64,000 nt of DNA, from contig CAXXJO010000002.1 of NCBI GenBank assembly GCA_963422285.2, positions 868,001 to 932,000 on the forward strand, written 5' to 3'. Source of the DNA: VXYL01 sp963422285 (GTDB lineage Bacteria; Pseudomonadota; Gammaproteobacteria; Pseudomonadales; Azotimanducaceae). The notes under the pieces are model-generated. The model was not told the origin of the DNA. It was given only the letters and a program-made list of their open reading frames with translations, and ran no database searches. The stretch's first letter is position 1; every line of letters starts with the position of its first letter. The translations under genes and the position numbers were made by a program. Below, one piece after another: positions 28,600-38,195 of the stretch.

Positions 28600-28850
28600 G
28601 TGGAGCGTCGCAGCGGGTGGTCGCGCTACCGACCGGCTTATCCGAACCGAGAAGTGCGACAGAGCCTGCTCGAACGCCTGGCGGGGAGCCCGTCGCGGCA
28701 GGAGGCGCACAGAGACCGGCTCGTTCTACGCCGGCATCCCCCACCAGTGGCACGCCGACAAATACCGCCACTTAGGCCAGCCGATCCACTTGGCGGCCGT
28801 GGAGTTCAGCAAGAAGATCAGCAACTTGGCGGCATTACGAAGCGGAGCTG
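28600..28850 (+). pseudogene. Remnant of an AAA-ATPase-like/PD-(D/E)XK protein
   Basis: Pieces in two frames resemble the middle and C-terminal part of the AAA-ATPase-like family with a DUF1703 nuclease-like domain: YPNREVRQSLLERLAG in one frame (about 28641-28690) and FYAGIPHQWHADKYRHLGQ plus AAVEFSKKISNLAALR in another (about 28725-28842). The expected GYYASVF-type block is missing. No intact gene is possible here. Confidence 0.45.
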
Positions 28851-29434
28851 ACGTCCTAGTGCGCGAGAGCCGGCAAAGGCCAAGCAGACATCGAAACCGC
28901 AATGCAGATTCCTGGCCTGACGAGGACGTTCGCATCGAGCGGATAGCGGGTATCCCGTTCGAGGCTTGTATCGCCACCACATGCGTCGACTCCACACCAC
29001 GGAGTGTACTTTCTCACAAACGCGACGGCTTGCGACATTGCTTCGTCCACGGACGCACCGCCGGATACATAGAAGAACGCATGTCCCCAATCAGGGTTCG
29101 TAGAAGCATGTGAGGAACACCGTGGCGGTCCAGCTATTGTTGCACCAACTCCGATTGACTCACGGAGCGTCCGTTCTGTCGGCTGAAAGCGTACCGTCGG
29201 ATACCCACCGCTGCGGCAGGCTGGACGGCGTGTTCGTTTCGTTCGTCTGTTTGCGCTTGTCGTCAAGGCCCTGCGACAGGGCAACCACGCCCTGGATTAT
29301 CGTTGAGACCAAGCGTCTCGACGGGAAGGGCTGGGCCGCGCATCGGGGCAGTGTCCAAACCGCATGTAGGCGCCGCGCCGGAAGCACTGGCCGTTCGAGC
29401 GCGGCCGGCGCAACTCCGGATTCGCAGATTCCGC
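28851..29434. other. No supported gene
   Basis: Nearly 600 bases between the ATPase remnant and the RhuM-Fic gene. Open frames on both strands (for example 28856-29284 minus) show no recognisable domain. Probably debris of the same accessory region. Confidence 0.4.
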
Positions 29435-30463
29435 TCATTCCTCGGAGCCCGCCAGCAGATTGACGACGAGGCGGATCATCAAGTCCTTGCTGGCGGGCGC
29501 ACTCTCGGCGATGAGCAGGGTGAGTGCGGTCAGAGCCTGGGGATCGAGTCGATGCGCCACGCCTTCCTGATTCAGGTAGAGCAGAAACAGCAGGGAACCG
29601 ATGCGCTTGTTGCCGTCGGCGAAGGGATGATCCTTCACCACGAAATACAGCAGGTTCGCCGCTTTCTCCTCGCGGGAGCGGTAGAGCGGTTCGCCGAACA
29701 TGGTCTGCTCGATGTTGCCGAGAATGGCCGCCAGAGCATCGCCCCGCGGGTTGCCGAAGAGCGACGAGGCTTCGCCTCTTGCCGCGAGGTCGCTTCTGAA
29801 CGTCTCGATCACGCCGACCGCACGGTCGAGATAGAGTGCGCCGGTGGCGGGCTTCACGCCGGGCGGCGTCTGCAATCGCTCCTCGTCGTATTCCAGGAGC
29901 AGGTGCCATGTTTCCGCATATCCCGCGATGAGGTCCAGCACGGCCTGTCCGGTGTCGTCCACCAGCCCCTGGTTCCGAAGGGTTCGGGCGAGCAGGTCGA
30001 TGGTGTCCCGGGGCTCGTCGAGGCCGCGTTCGGCCAGCCGCCGTTCGTGCAATGTGTAGCCGCGGAACAAGTGATCTCGCAGCGTACTCGTCGCCCATTG
30101 GCGAAAGCGTACGCCTCGCCTGGAATTTACGCGGTAGCCGACGGAGATGATGGCATCCAGATTGTAGTGCTTCAGGGTGCGCCGCACCCTGCGCCTGCCC
30201 TCGGTTTGAACTACCGAGTAATCCTCGGCAGTTGCCGCCTCCGTCAACTCGTCATCCGAATAGATGTTCTTCAGATGGAGACCCACATTGTCGATCGAGG
30301 TTGCGAACACTTTGGCCATCTGCCGCCGGGTCAGCCAGACCGTGTCCCGGTCGAAGCGCACATCCACCCGCACTTCGCCATCGGGCGCTTCGTAGACGAC
30401 GATCTCGCCGCCTGAGCGCCCGTCATCGCCGGGTGTCGTCTTTTTCTTGCGTCCTCGCGCCAT
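29435..30463 (-). CDS. rhuM: RhuM-Fic fusion protein (virulence RhuM / Fic-DOC family)
   Basis: 342-residue protein of the RhuM family joined to a Fic/DOC domain. The N-terminal part has the RhuM signature (IVVYEAPDGEVRVDVRFDRD, VWLTRRQMAKVF, VGLHLKNIYSDDEL, NLDAIISVGYRVNSRRGVRF, RQWAT), and residues 279-287 are the Fic motif HPFADGNKR with catalytic His279. Fic proteins transfer AMP or related groups to target proteins. An inhibitory (S/T)xxxE(G/N) helix was not identified. ATG 30463 opens on basic residues MARGRKKK. RhuM genes are often found in defence or mobile regions, which fits this stretch. Confidence 0.87.
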   Translation of the reverse strand: MARGRKKKTTPGDDGRSGGEIVVYEAPDGEVRVDVRFDRDTVWLTRRQMAKVFATSIDNVGLHLKNIYSDDELTEAATAEDYSVVQTEGRRRVRRTLKHYNLDAIISVGYRVNSRRGVRFRQWATSTLRDHLFRGYTLHERRLAERGLDEPRDTIDLLARTLRNQGLVDDTGQAVLDLIAGYAETWHLLLEYDEERLQTPPGVKPATGALYLDRAVGVIETFRSDLAARGEASSLFGNPRGDALAAILGNIEQTMFGEPLYRSREEKAANLLYFVVKDHPFADGNKRIGSLLFLLYLNQEGVAHRLDPQALTALTLLIAESAPASKDLMIRLVVNLLAGSEE

Positions 30464-30775
30464 GCACCTCGTTCCGGTCGAATGTCGCGTCCTCGGTGGT
30501 GTCCGCCTTCGATCTTCCCTCCCGAACAAGCGTTGGGGCTCCGCGACGAGAGCCAAGGCTAGCGAGCAGGCCATGCAGACTGTCGTCGAGCAGTCTACAA
30601 CCAACGGGCATCCCGTATGCGCCTGGCCCCCTTCTCGGTGCGGGGACCTTCGCCCGTTCGGCGATGCGCCGAGCGCCCTCGCCGGCGGCATCCGGGACCG
30701 AAGACCGCACCCATGCGCTTCCTGCGCCAATGCGCGAAACTAGGCACTGTGTGCAGCAGGGAATCGAAGTGGACC

Positions 30776-31153
30776 ATGAGCGCCGAAGCCGCCATCGCCG
30801 CCGCCCGCGCCTTCATCGACGCCTTCAACGCGCAGGATCACAAGCGCTTGGCGCAAACGCTGAACTATCCGCATGTCCGGCTCGCACGGGGATTCGCGCG
30901 CATCGAGTCCGCCGGCGAGTTCGCCGAACGCAGCCGCGGCGGCGAACCGCGCCTAGCCGAGGAAGGCTGGCACCACTCCGCGATCGACCGCGTCGACGTC
31001 GTGCAGGCCAGCGCGGAGAAGGCGCATCTCGCCATGACCGTATCCCGCTGCCGCGCCGACGGCACGGTCTACAACACCTTCGAGACGCTGTGGATCGCCA
31101 CGTTGCAGGACGGCCACTGGGGCATCCAGTTCCGCTCCAGCTACCTGCGCTAG
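30776..31153 (+). CDS. NTF2-like (SnoaL/DUF4440-type) protein
   Basis: 125-residue cone-shaped alpha+beta fold protein: AAIAAARAFIDAFNAQDHKR, LAQTLNYPHVRLARG, TVYNTFETLWIATLQDGHWG, IQFRSSYLR. Such proteins are small-molecule isomerases, hydrolases or binding proteins; the active-site pocket residues do not allow a specific call. No partner gene is directly linked. Confidence 0.75.
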   Translation: MSAEAAIAAARAFIDAFNAQDHKRLAQTLNYPHVRLARGFARIESAGEFAERSRGGEPRLAEEGWHHSAIDRVDVVQASAEKAHLAMTVSRCRADGTVYNTFETLWIATLQDGHWGIQFRSSYLR

Positions 31154-31868
31154 CAGCGAAACCAAGGGCTTCGTCCCGGGCAGCGCTTGCCATGCCGCCT
31201 AGCGGAAGCGGTGTTTCGTGAGCGGCGTTGTTGGCAATGCGAAATCGCATCGTGGCCCGGGTGCCTCTTGGCGAGGCCGATGTTCTGCTCCTTGCCATCG
31301 GCGCACGGCTAGGCGAGCGCACGGCCGGATGACGATCGGCATTGCGCCGCCGGCCCGACCACGGATGAGTGGTACGCTTGCCGTCCAAACCGAAACCGAG
31401 TGCCGCAACCATGTCGACAATCGCTCCCTGCCTGGGTTCGACGGCAAGACGGAGGCGGCGACGCGCTGCGGTGCATCGCTGCTTCCCAGTTCCGGCATCC
31501 ACCGCGTCCGTCGTCTTTGCGCCAAGACGCCGGCTAGCGTGGTGCGCACGGTGCTGTCGGTGGACTTCACCTTGGCCGGTACGACCTGCATCGCCTGGAA
31601 CGGCGGCTCGGGGCATCGATTCACGATGGCGCTGTTCGCGCAGCGCGAAGACCAAGCCGAGGCGAATCGGCCGGGGCAGGCGCCGTTCGATGGCGGCGGG
31701 GCCATGGGATGCGGCTGGTCGACGCACCCGCTACGGGCGACGGCAAATCGCGCCCCGGCGCTTTGACGAGATGCCTGCGGACCCCGATTCCATCCGGGCC
31801 GGGCGCGGCATGGTCGAGGTGGATCGGGCTGGCATGCAGGCTGCCCACGACGGACGGATGGTTGCGCC
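31154..31868. other. No supported gene
   Basis: About 715 bases with overlapping open frames on both strands but no recognisable domain, repeat or RNA. The longest (31218-31766, plus) looks compositionally random. Confidence 0.4.
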
Positions 31869-32312
31869 ATGAGCTTCTTGGCGGATCGTCCGCAGCGCAT
31901 CGCCAGCGAGGATTTCGCCGCCCTGCTCGGCACCCGTCTGCTGGAACATGAACGGGACCGGGTGGTTGTCGCGCTGCCCTACAGCGAGAAGCTGGGCGTG
32001 GGGCGCATCCACGGCGGCGCCATCAGCGCCCTGGTGGATATCGCCGCTACCGCGGCATTCTGGTCGTGCCCCGATCTCGCCCCGACGGCCCAGGGCGCCA
32101 CGGTAGGCTTCACCATCCATTTCCTGAACCTGGCGGTGGCCACCGATCTGGTGGCCACCGCCACGGTGCGCCGTCGCGGCGGTACGCTGTGTACCGGCGA
32201 CGTCAGCGTTCGGGACGGCAACGGCAGCGAGGTGGCGGCCGCCATCGTCACCTACAAGCTCACCGGCTACCGCGCGGGCAAATCGCGACGGCCGCATCAG
32301 GAGGGTTCTTGA
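31869..32312 (+). CDS. PaaI family (hotdog) thioesterase
   Basis: 147-residue hotdog-fold acyl-CoA thioesterase. GRIHGGAISALVDIAATAAF carries the HGG motif and the helix of the fold; the C-terminal strands VATDLVATATVRRRGGTLCT and DVSVRDGNGSEVAAAIVTYKL are typical. Hydrolyses an acyl- or aryl-CoA; substrate unknown. The next gene begins one base after its stop, so the two are co-translated. Confidence 0.88.
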   Translation: MSFLADRPQRIASEDFAALLGTRLLEHERDRVVVALPYSEKLGVGRIHGGAISALVDIAATAAFWSCPDLAPTAQGATVGFTIHFLNLAVATDLVATATVRRRGGTLCTGDVSVRDGNGSEVAAAIVTYKLTGYRAGKSRRPHQEGS

Positions 32313-32313
32313 G

Positions 32314-32715
32314 ATGAAAACAGCGAAGATCGTCGGCGTCCTGCTGGCTATCTACATACTGGTGGTGGTAGCCTTCGAGTCCCTGCTTGGCTACAACCAG
32401 CCCGAGTTCCCGGGAACGCTGATCCTCACCACCACCGACGAGGGCGGCAAGGCGCACGACCGGGTGCTGTCCGGCCTCGAAAGCGACGGCCAACTCTACG
32501 TGGCGGTGAACCACTGGCCCCGCGCCTGGTACCACCGCGCCTTGGACAATCCCAACGTCCAGGTGACACGGGACGGGAACTCCATGGCGTACATAGCCGT
32601 ACTTATCGCCGACGCGGAGCACGACCGGGTGGCCGGGGAGCACCCAACGGGCATCGTCTTCCGCATTCTCACTGGATTCCCGCCCCGCCACTTCATTCGG
32701 CTGGACAAGGCCTAG
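32314..32715 (+). CDS. DUF385-type (nitroreductase/quinone-reductase-like) membrane-anchored protein
   Basis: 133-residue protein with one N-terminal transmembrane segment (AKIVGVLLAIYILVVVAFES) followed by a split-barrel domain (TLILTTTDEGG, GQLYVAVNHWPRAWYHRALD, NPNVQVTRDG) of the DUF385/F420-dependent reductase superfamily. In actinobacteria such proteins use F420; in this context the cofactor is unknown. Immediately downstream of the PaaI thioesterase. Confidence 0.75.
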   Translation: MKTAKIVGVLLAIYILVVVAFESLLGYNQPEFPGTLILTTTDEGGKAHDRVLSGLESDGQLYVAVNHWPRAWYHRALDNPNVQVTRDGNSMAYIAVLIADAEHDRVAGEHPTGIVFRILTGFPPRHFIRLDKA

Positions 32716-32992
32716 GAGCCTGTCCGAGAAATGGCATCCGCGGCGGGGATTGATCCTTGATGCGGACAGCGAGTTGTTATATAGCATAGCGTTCCTGTTC
32801 CGTATGCCCGACGGAGGCATCCGTCATGACCAATTCTTCGGACGAGCGGACCTGAGGACCCGCCTAGCCTCGCCGCCGACAATCGGCATCGCCTCGCTAG
32901 GGCTACCATCCCTGGCTGTCCTCCGCCATCGGAATCGCTTTATCCCACATCCTTCAAGCTGAGATAATCCGTTCAGGGAACGAGGGCGCACG

Positions 32993-35714
32993 ATGCCCAG
33001 CACACTACACCGAATGGTTGCATGGCTGGCCATTGCGGTCGCCCTCCAAGCGTGCCAGCCGCGCCCGGAGGCGAGCGCGACTGCTTGGCAGATCCTGGTT
33101 CACCGGGACGGCATGCACCGCCTGACCCACGCCCGTCTGCAAGCCGCAGGGGCGGACCTGGCCGGCGTCGACCCGGCCTCTCTGGTTCTGTCCGGCGGAG
33201 GCCGGCAAGTTCCGATCTTCGTGCGCGGCGGCGGCGACGGACGCTTCGACCCCGGCGACGAGATCGTTTTCCACGGCGAGCGCCGCCGCGGCCAAGGCGA
33301 GCGTTGGTTCGACCCCTACACCGACGACAACGTCTACCGGCTGACCTGGGGCGGAAGGCCGGGCCTGCGGATGGCCCGGCGCTCGGCTTTTCCGCTTGGC
33401 GGCGACTGGCAGGCGCCGGAGCGGCGCGTCTTTACTAGAGCGCGCCCGTTTCGAACAGGACGACCACTTCTCCGCCTTGGCGTTCGCCGGGGAGAACACC
33501 GGTCCAGACTTCGAGACGGTTTCCGGCGGCGTCCTGCGGCGGGACGGCGAGCGCTACCGGCTGCCGCCGCTGCCGAACGACAGCTGGTACTGGACGCCGC
33601 TGAATTCGACGGGCCGGCACTCGCTCGCCTTCCATCTTCCGGGCCTAGCCGGGCCGCCTCTCGACGGCGAGCCCTACCAGGCGCGACTGCGGGTGATGCT
33701 GCGCGGCCTGACGGACCAGCCGCAGACGCCGGACCACCGCACGCGCATCCTGCTCGACGGCGAGGTGCTGCTGGAGGACGCGCTGTGGGACGGCCAGAGA
33801 GAGCACCGGTTCGTCAGCGCGCCGCTGCCGCAGACGCTGCTGCAGGAGGGAAGGAACCGGCTGCACATCGACAAGCTGCCGGTCGCCGGCGGCGAGCCCT
33901 ACCGGCTGCTGCTGAACTGGATCGCCGTGGACTACTGGCGAGAGTTGCGGGCCGAGGACGACGCGCTGCGCTTCTCCCTGCCCGGCGGAGGGCCGGCCGC
34001 CGTGGACGGCTTCAGCCGCCCGGATATCGAGGTGTACGCCGCCAAGGGCGAGCGCTTCGCGGACCTGGACATCCGGCTCGACGGAACGGACCCCGGCACC
34101 TGGGCGGTGCGCTTCGCTCCGGACGCCGGCGAGCCGGGCGCGTCCCGGGACTACGCGGCGCTGACCCGGGACCGGTTTCTCGAGCCGAAGGCCGTGCGCC
34201 GCGACCGGCCCTCGAACCTGCGCGCGACCGGCCAGGGCGCGGACTACCTCGTCGTCGCCCACGCCAGCCTGCTGGACGGCGCGCACGCCCTCGCCGCCCA
34301 CCGGCGCGCCCGCGGCCTCGCCGTGCGCGTGGTGGATGTGCAGGATATCTACGACGAGTTCAGCCACGGCGTGTTCGACCCGCGCGCCATCCGCGCCTTC
34401 CTCGCCTACGCCCACGCCCGCTGGACGCCGGCGCCGGCCTACGTGCTGCTGGTCGGCGACGCGGACCTCGACTACAAAGGCGGGCGCAACCTAGTGCCGG
34501 CGCTGCAGGCGCAGACCCTCCGCTACGGCGCCGCGGCCAGCGACAACCGCTTCGTCTCCTTCGGCGACGACCCGCTGCCGCGGATGCGCATCGGACGGCT
34601 GCCGGCGGCGGACCCCGACGAGCTGGCGCGGATGGTCGCCCGCATCATCGCCTACGAGCAGGCGCCGGCGCCCGGGCCCTGGCGCCGGCGGACTTTGCTG
34701 GTCGCCGACAGCAGCCCCCGCACCGGCACCGTCTTCGTTGGCCAGTTCGAGGCCCTGATCCGCGACCGGCTGCATCCGGCGTTGCGGCCGCAGCGCGTCT
34801 ACTCCACGGCCGCGGCCGACCTGCCGCCGGCGCTGCACCCCTTCCTCGGCGGCCGCGACCAGGTGATCGACGGCTTCGCGCGCGGCGCCGCGCTCGTGGC
34901 CTATCTCGGCCACGGCGCCGGCGGGCTGTGGCGCAACGGCGTCACCCTGCTGGACGTGGACGACGCCAAGAAGCTGGCCGGCGGCGACCAGCGCCCGTTC
35001 GTGCTCAGCATGACCTGCCTCACCGCCGCCTTCGACTACGACCGCCGGCGGTCCCTGGGGGAGGAGCTGCTGCTGGCCGACAACGGCGGCGCCATCGCCT
35101 TCCTGGGCAGCACCAGCAATTCCTGGGCGCGGGACCAGTTCCTGCTGATCGACGAGGTCCTGGCTTCCCTCTTCGAGAGTGGCGAACGCGCCGTCGGAGA
35201 CGTCGTGTTCGACGCCAAGCGACGCTATCTGGCCAGGAACCCCATCGGGGTGGACCTGGTGGAAACGTTCACCCTGCTGGGCGACCCGGCGCTGGAACTG
35301 GCGCTGCCGAAGCCGGTGCTGGAGGTGGCCGTCGCCCCGGAAACGGTGGCGCCCGGCGCGGCGCTGGTGGTCTCCGGGACGGTCGACGGCGACTTCGTGG
35401 GACGGGTGGAGATCGCGCTGTTCGACGACGGCGCGGAGCGCGTGGAGACGAACGACGGACGAACGACGCGCTTTTTCAGTACCGCCTTCCCCCGGCGCCG
35501 CCAACTCGGTCAGCAAGTGGCGCCAGTGACCGCTGGACAGTTCCGGGCGCAGTTCGCGCTGCCTGTGGAAGCGCTGCCGGGAGAAGTGGCGGTCGCCGCC
35601 TACGCCTGGAACGCCCGCGCCGACGGCGTCGGCCGGGCCGCCTTCAACGTGGTCGTATCCGGCGACGGGACCTGGTCGAGAACGCCCGGCCCGGCGGCCA
35701 CGGCAGGCCATTGA
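32993..35714 (+). pseudogene. Gingipain-like C25 peptidase, frameshifted near the N-terminus
   Basis: Cysteine peptidase of family C25 in two frames. Frame one starts at ATG 32993 (GAGG eight bases upstream) with a lipoprotein signal, MVAWLAIAVALQAC, and a N-terminal domain to about 33435 (FDPGDEIVFHGERR, TDDNVYRLTWGG). After a T-run (GTCTTTACTAGAG) the protein continues in the next frame (LLERARFEQDDHFSALAFAG) to 35714. Removing one T would give about 906 residues. Catalytic residues are present in the main part: His at 34911-34913 (YLGHGAGGLW) and Cys at 35016-35018 (SMTCLTAAFDY). A C-terminal Ig-like domain ends it (VAVAAYAWNARADG). Classified as broken because of the frameshift; a sequencing error is possible. 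The secreted fibronectin-like protein follows after 59 bp. Confidence 0.8.
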
Positions 35715-35773
35715 CGCGGGCAGGCGAGTTGGAGTACCGTCGCACATCGTATCGTCCTATGGAGGCTTCTGTC

Positions 35774-36667
35774 GTGGTCAACTTTTTTGATCCCCCCGAC
35801 CAGCGCAGAGGCGGCGCTGAAACCGGTCGCTTCGGCAGGACGCTCTGCGCCCTCGCCGCGGGCCTCGCCCTGCTCGGCTTCGCCCAGTCGGCCTTCGCCC
35901 AGGCTCGGGTCCACGAAATCGACTTCGCAACCGGGAAATTCGAAATCCAGATCGCCGGCGAGGGTATACAAAGTGCATGGCTCAGCTACTGCCACGGTGG
36001 CGGGAGTGGCAGCTTCATCTGCTTTAACAGTGTTGACGATTTGGCAGCCCGCAGTCGCGCCATTTTCACCCGAAAATTAACAATGGAACTACCTGCCGGC
36101 GCGATCTACATCCGCAACGAAAATCACCCCGACACTCCCGTCATCTCCTTCGTGCAGTGGGGGGCCGGTAGTCAGTCTCCCGTGATCGCCGATGTCGTCA
36201 GTGGGGGATTCTGGTCCAACGCCGACGACTTCATCCAGAAGCCGACCCAGGACGGCCACAGCATGCAGTACTGGAACCCGAACGGCGACCCTCAGGGCCC
36301 TGGCGTCTGGGTATCCGCGAAATCGACGATGGGCGACCCGAACACGAACGTGCCGGTGGAGCTGGTCTCCTTCGCCGCCCAGGGCGCGGAGAACGGCGTC
36401 CTCCTGCGCTGGCGCACCGCCTCCGAGACCGCCAACGCCGGCTTTCGCATCCTGCGCGGCGCGAGCGTGGACGGCCCCTTCGAGTACGTCCACAACGACC
36501 TCATCCCCGGACAGGGATCCACTCCCCACGCCACCGACTACGAGCACCTCGACGAGAACGCCGAACCCGGCGTCCTCTACCACTACCGCATTGAGGACGT
36601 CGCCCAGGACGGCGCCGCCGAGCAATCGGAAACGATTACGGCCCGGGCCGGCGGGCCGACCCCCTAG
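35774..36667 (+). CDS. Secreted fibronectin-III-like protein downstream of the C25 peptidase
   Basis: 297-residue exported protein: signal peptide (LCALAAGLALLGFAQSAFAQ), an N-terminal domain of unknown type (VHEIDFATGKFEIQIAG, IYIRNENHPDTPVISFVQW) and a C-terminal fibronectin-III-like domain (VPVELVSFAAQGAENGVLLR, WRTASETANAGFRILRG, EPGVLYHYRIEDV). Such a domain closes many secreted and peptidase-processed proteins. A GTG start at 35774 is preferred to the ATG at 35759 because GGAGG lies eight bases upstream, and the paralogue at 38196 has ATG in the same place behind the same leader. Likely exported together with the peptidase. Confidence 0.75.
   Translation: MVNFFDPPDQRRGGAETGRFGRTLCALAAGLALLGFAQSAFAQARVHEIDFATGKFEIQIAGEGIQSAWLSYCHGGGSGSFICFNSVDDLAARSRAIFTRKLTMELPAGAIYIRNENHPDTPVISFVQWGAGSQSPVIADVVSGGFWSNADDFIQKPTQDGHSMQYWNPNGDPQGPGVWVSAKSTMGDPNTNVPVELVSFAAQGAENGVLLRWRTASETANAGFRILRGASVDGPFEYVHNDLIPGQGSTPHATDYEHLDENAEPGVLYHYRIEDVAQDGAAEQSETITARAGGPTP
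36350..36650 (+). repeat. Long direct repeat (copy 1) shared with 38777-39073
   Basis: The segment coding for the fibronectin-like domain is nearly identical to 38777-39073; from GCGCACCGCCTCCGAGACCG to CACTACCGCATTGAGGACG only a few bases differ, one being a deletion in copy 2 that breaks the frame. This is recent duplication or gene conversion. Confidence 0.9.
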
Positions 36668-36989
36668 GGGAGTGCCCGTTGCTCCGCCCCCGAGCGTCCG
36701 GGCCGGCGTCACGACGGGGCCGGACAGCCCGATCACGGCCAGAGCGAGCCCTGCGGAGATGGAGTAGACCGTCAGATCCTACCCCATGGGCTGTGGCCGA
36801 GCCTGTTCCCGGCTCCATCGAAAGACTGGCCGTAAATGGGCCCTGCCCACTCGCTCCCGAGGGCAGAGCCTGTCAGGGTACTTCGACTTCGCCCCTTCGG
36901 GCCTGCGCGCGGCACGAACGGGGGGAATCGAAGGTGGCCGGGGCGAGGGCGTCTTCCAACTGAAAAGCACTCGTCCTGTTCAATGGCTT

Positions 36990-37105
36990 GCCAGTGCGCG
37001 GGAAAGCTTTGCCGCCGCATGCGTTGCCTGGACAGGTGGCGGTCGCCGCCTGCGCCTGGAGCGAACGCGCCAACGGCGCCGGCCGGGCGGTGGTCGTGGA
37101 ATAGG
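36990..37105 (+). pseudogene. Remnant of a second C25 peptidase 3' end
   Basis: The stretch 37021-37100 reads LPGQVAVAACAWSERANGAG, matching LPGEVAVAAYAWNARADGVG at the C-terminus of the peptidase at 32993-35714 (about 35575-35640), with GTGGCGGTCGCCGCCT identical. Nothing else of the second peptidase is left. The bases from 36668 to 36990 and from 37105 to 37310 hold no supported gene. Confidence 0.65.
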
Positions 37106-37315
37106 TGGAATAGACCAGCGTTGCCACCAGGGTGGCAAACGCCGAATTGGCCCATTCGAACATCGCCCAGGCAGCCAATGTCCTCAGGGGCGGGGCGCGA
37201 GTGGCTTGCATGAACGGCTACATAGCAGGCCTTCATCGCTGTGACGAGAGTCAGTGACACAGGAGGACTAGGCCTGCGGCTACTGATGAATGGATTGATT
37301 TTATTGCAGACTCTA

Positions 37316-37334
37316 ACTAGTCTACCACTAGTCT
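37316..37334. promoter_or_regulatory. Putative VapB-type operator
   Basis: ACTAGTCT occurs at 37316-37323 and 37327-37334, exactly 11 bp apart and each containing the palindrome ACTAGT, 25 bp before the antitoxin start codon in an AT-rich segment. Toxin-antitoxin operons are usually autorepressed at such sites. Confidence 0.5.
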
Positions 37335-37358
37335 GAAATTTTGGGAGGAAGTTCTTCA

Positions 37359-37601
37359 ATGCCTGAAGTCGGCGCTTTCGAAGCAAAAACCCACCTGCCG
37401 CAACTGTTGCGGCGCGTTCAGGCAGGGGAGCGATTCATCATCACCAAACATAATCAGCCCGTGGCCGAGTTGATTCCTTTTCAGCCGTACGATTCCGACA
37501 AGGTATGCGCGGCGATTGCCAGGCTAAAGGCGTTCCAGGAGACGCACCGTCTGGAAGGACTGTCGGTTCGCCAGATGATCGAGGAAGGTCGCAAGCACTG
37601 A
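37359..37601 (+). CDS. vapB: Phd/YefM-type antitoxin
   Basis: 80-residue antitoxin: MPEVGAFEAKTHLPQLLRRV and GERFIITKHNQPVAELIPF form the Phd/YefM DNA-binding fold, the acidic/helical C-terminus (RLKAFQETHRLEG) wraps the toxin. ATG 37359 has GGAGGAA eight bases upstream; an earlier in-frame ATG at 37341 has no ribosome site. Its stop codon overlaps the toxin's start (TGATG), so the pair is translationally coupled. The pair lies inside the decayed second copy of the C25/fibronectin locus. Confidence 0.9.
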   Translation: MPEVGAFEAKTHLPQLLRRVQAGERFIITKHNQPVAELIPFQPYDSDKVCAAIARLKAFQETHRLEGLSVRQMIEEGRKH

Positions 37602-38017
37602 TGGCATTCGTTCTCGATTGCTCGGTCGCCATGGCCTGGGTCTTCCCCGACGAAGCGACGGACGCCACCGACTGGTTGCGGGACTCGCTTGCGGAAGGCC
37701 GGGCGTTCGTCCCCTCCCTCTGGCCGGTGGAGGTCGGCAACGTGTTGCTGACTGCCACTCGGCGGGGCCGAATCCGTGTTGACGAGTGGCCGGAGATTTG
37801 CGCGGATATTGGGGCATTGCCCATCGAAATCGACCCGGTGACCACCTCCCGTGTGTGGGGTGTATCGCTGGAACTGGCGCAGACGCAGAAGCTTTCCGTT
37901 TACGACGCGATGTATCTGGAACTCGCCCTGCGGCTGCAATTGCCCCTGGCCACGCTGGACCACGCGCTCCGCAACGCCGCGCAAGCTGTGGGCATTGAAC
38001 CGCCGGTGGTCAAGTAG
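37601..38017 (+). CDS. vapC: VapC-type PIN-domain ribonuclease toxin
   Basis: 138-residue PIN nuclease. Metal-binding acids are in place: Asp6 (FVLDCSVAMAW), Glu44 (PVEVGNVLL), Asp102 (SVYDAMYLELA) and Asp120 (ATLDHAL). VapC toxins cut tRNA or rRNA. Full length, intact, and coupled to the upstream antitoxin by a one-base overlap. Confidence 0.92.
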   Translation: MAFVLDCSVAMAWVFPDEATDATDWLRDSLAEGRAFVPSLWPVEVGNVLLTATRRGRIRVDEWPEICADIGALPIEIDPVTTSRVWGVSLELAQTQKLSVYDAMYLELALRLQLPLATLDHALRNAAQAVGIEPPVVK

Positions 38018-38195
38018 GCGACGGACTTCCGAGTTCGGGGTTTCAATCTCCACCGGCCCGTCAAGGCCGGCGCTTTGCATTTGAGATGCTGGATTCGTCC
38101 CGAGCCCGACGTCCGCGGCGGGTGTTGACGCGAGCGGCCGGGATGCGCCAGTCTTCCGGTCGATCCCACGCCATGGTTTTCAGGAGGCATCCGTC

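Noticed and set aside
32716..32992. Possible short gene or third copy of the fibronectin leader before the C25 peptidase
   Set aside because: GGAGGCATCCGTCATGACCAA resembles the leader at 38183, but the frame stops after nine codons, so it is at most a remnant.
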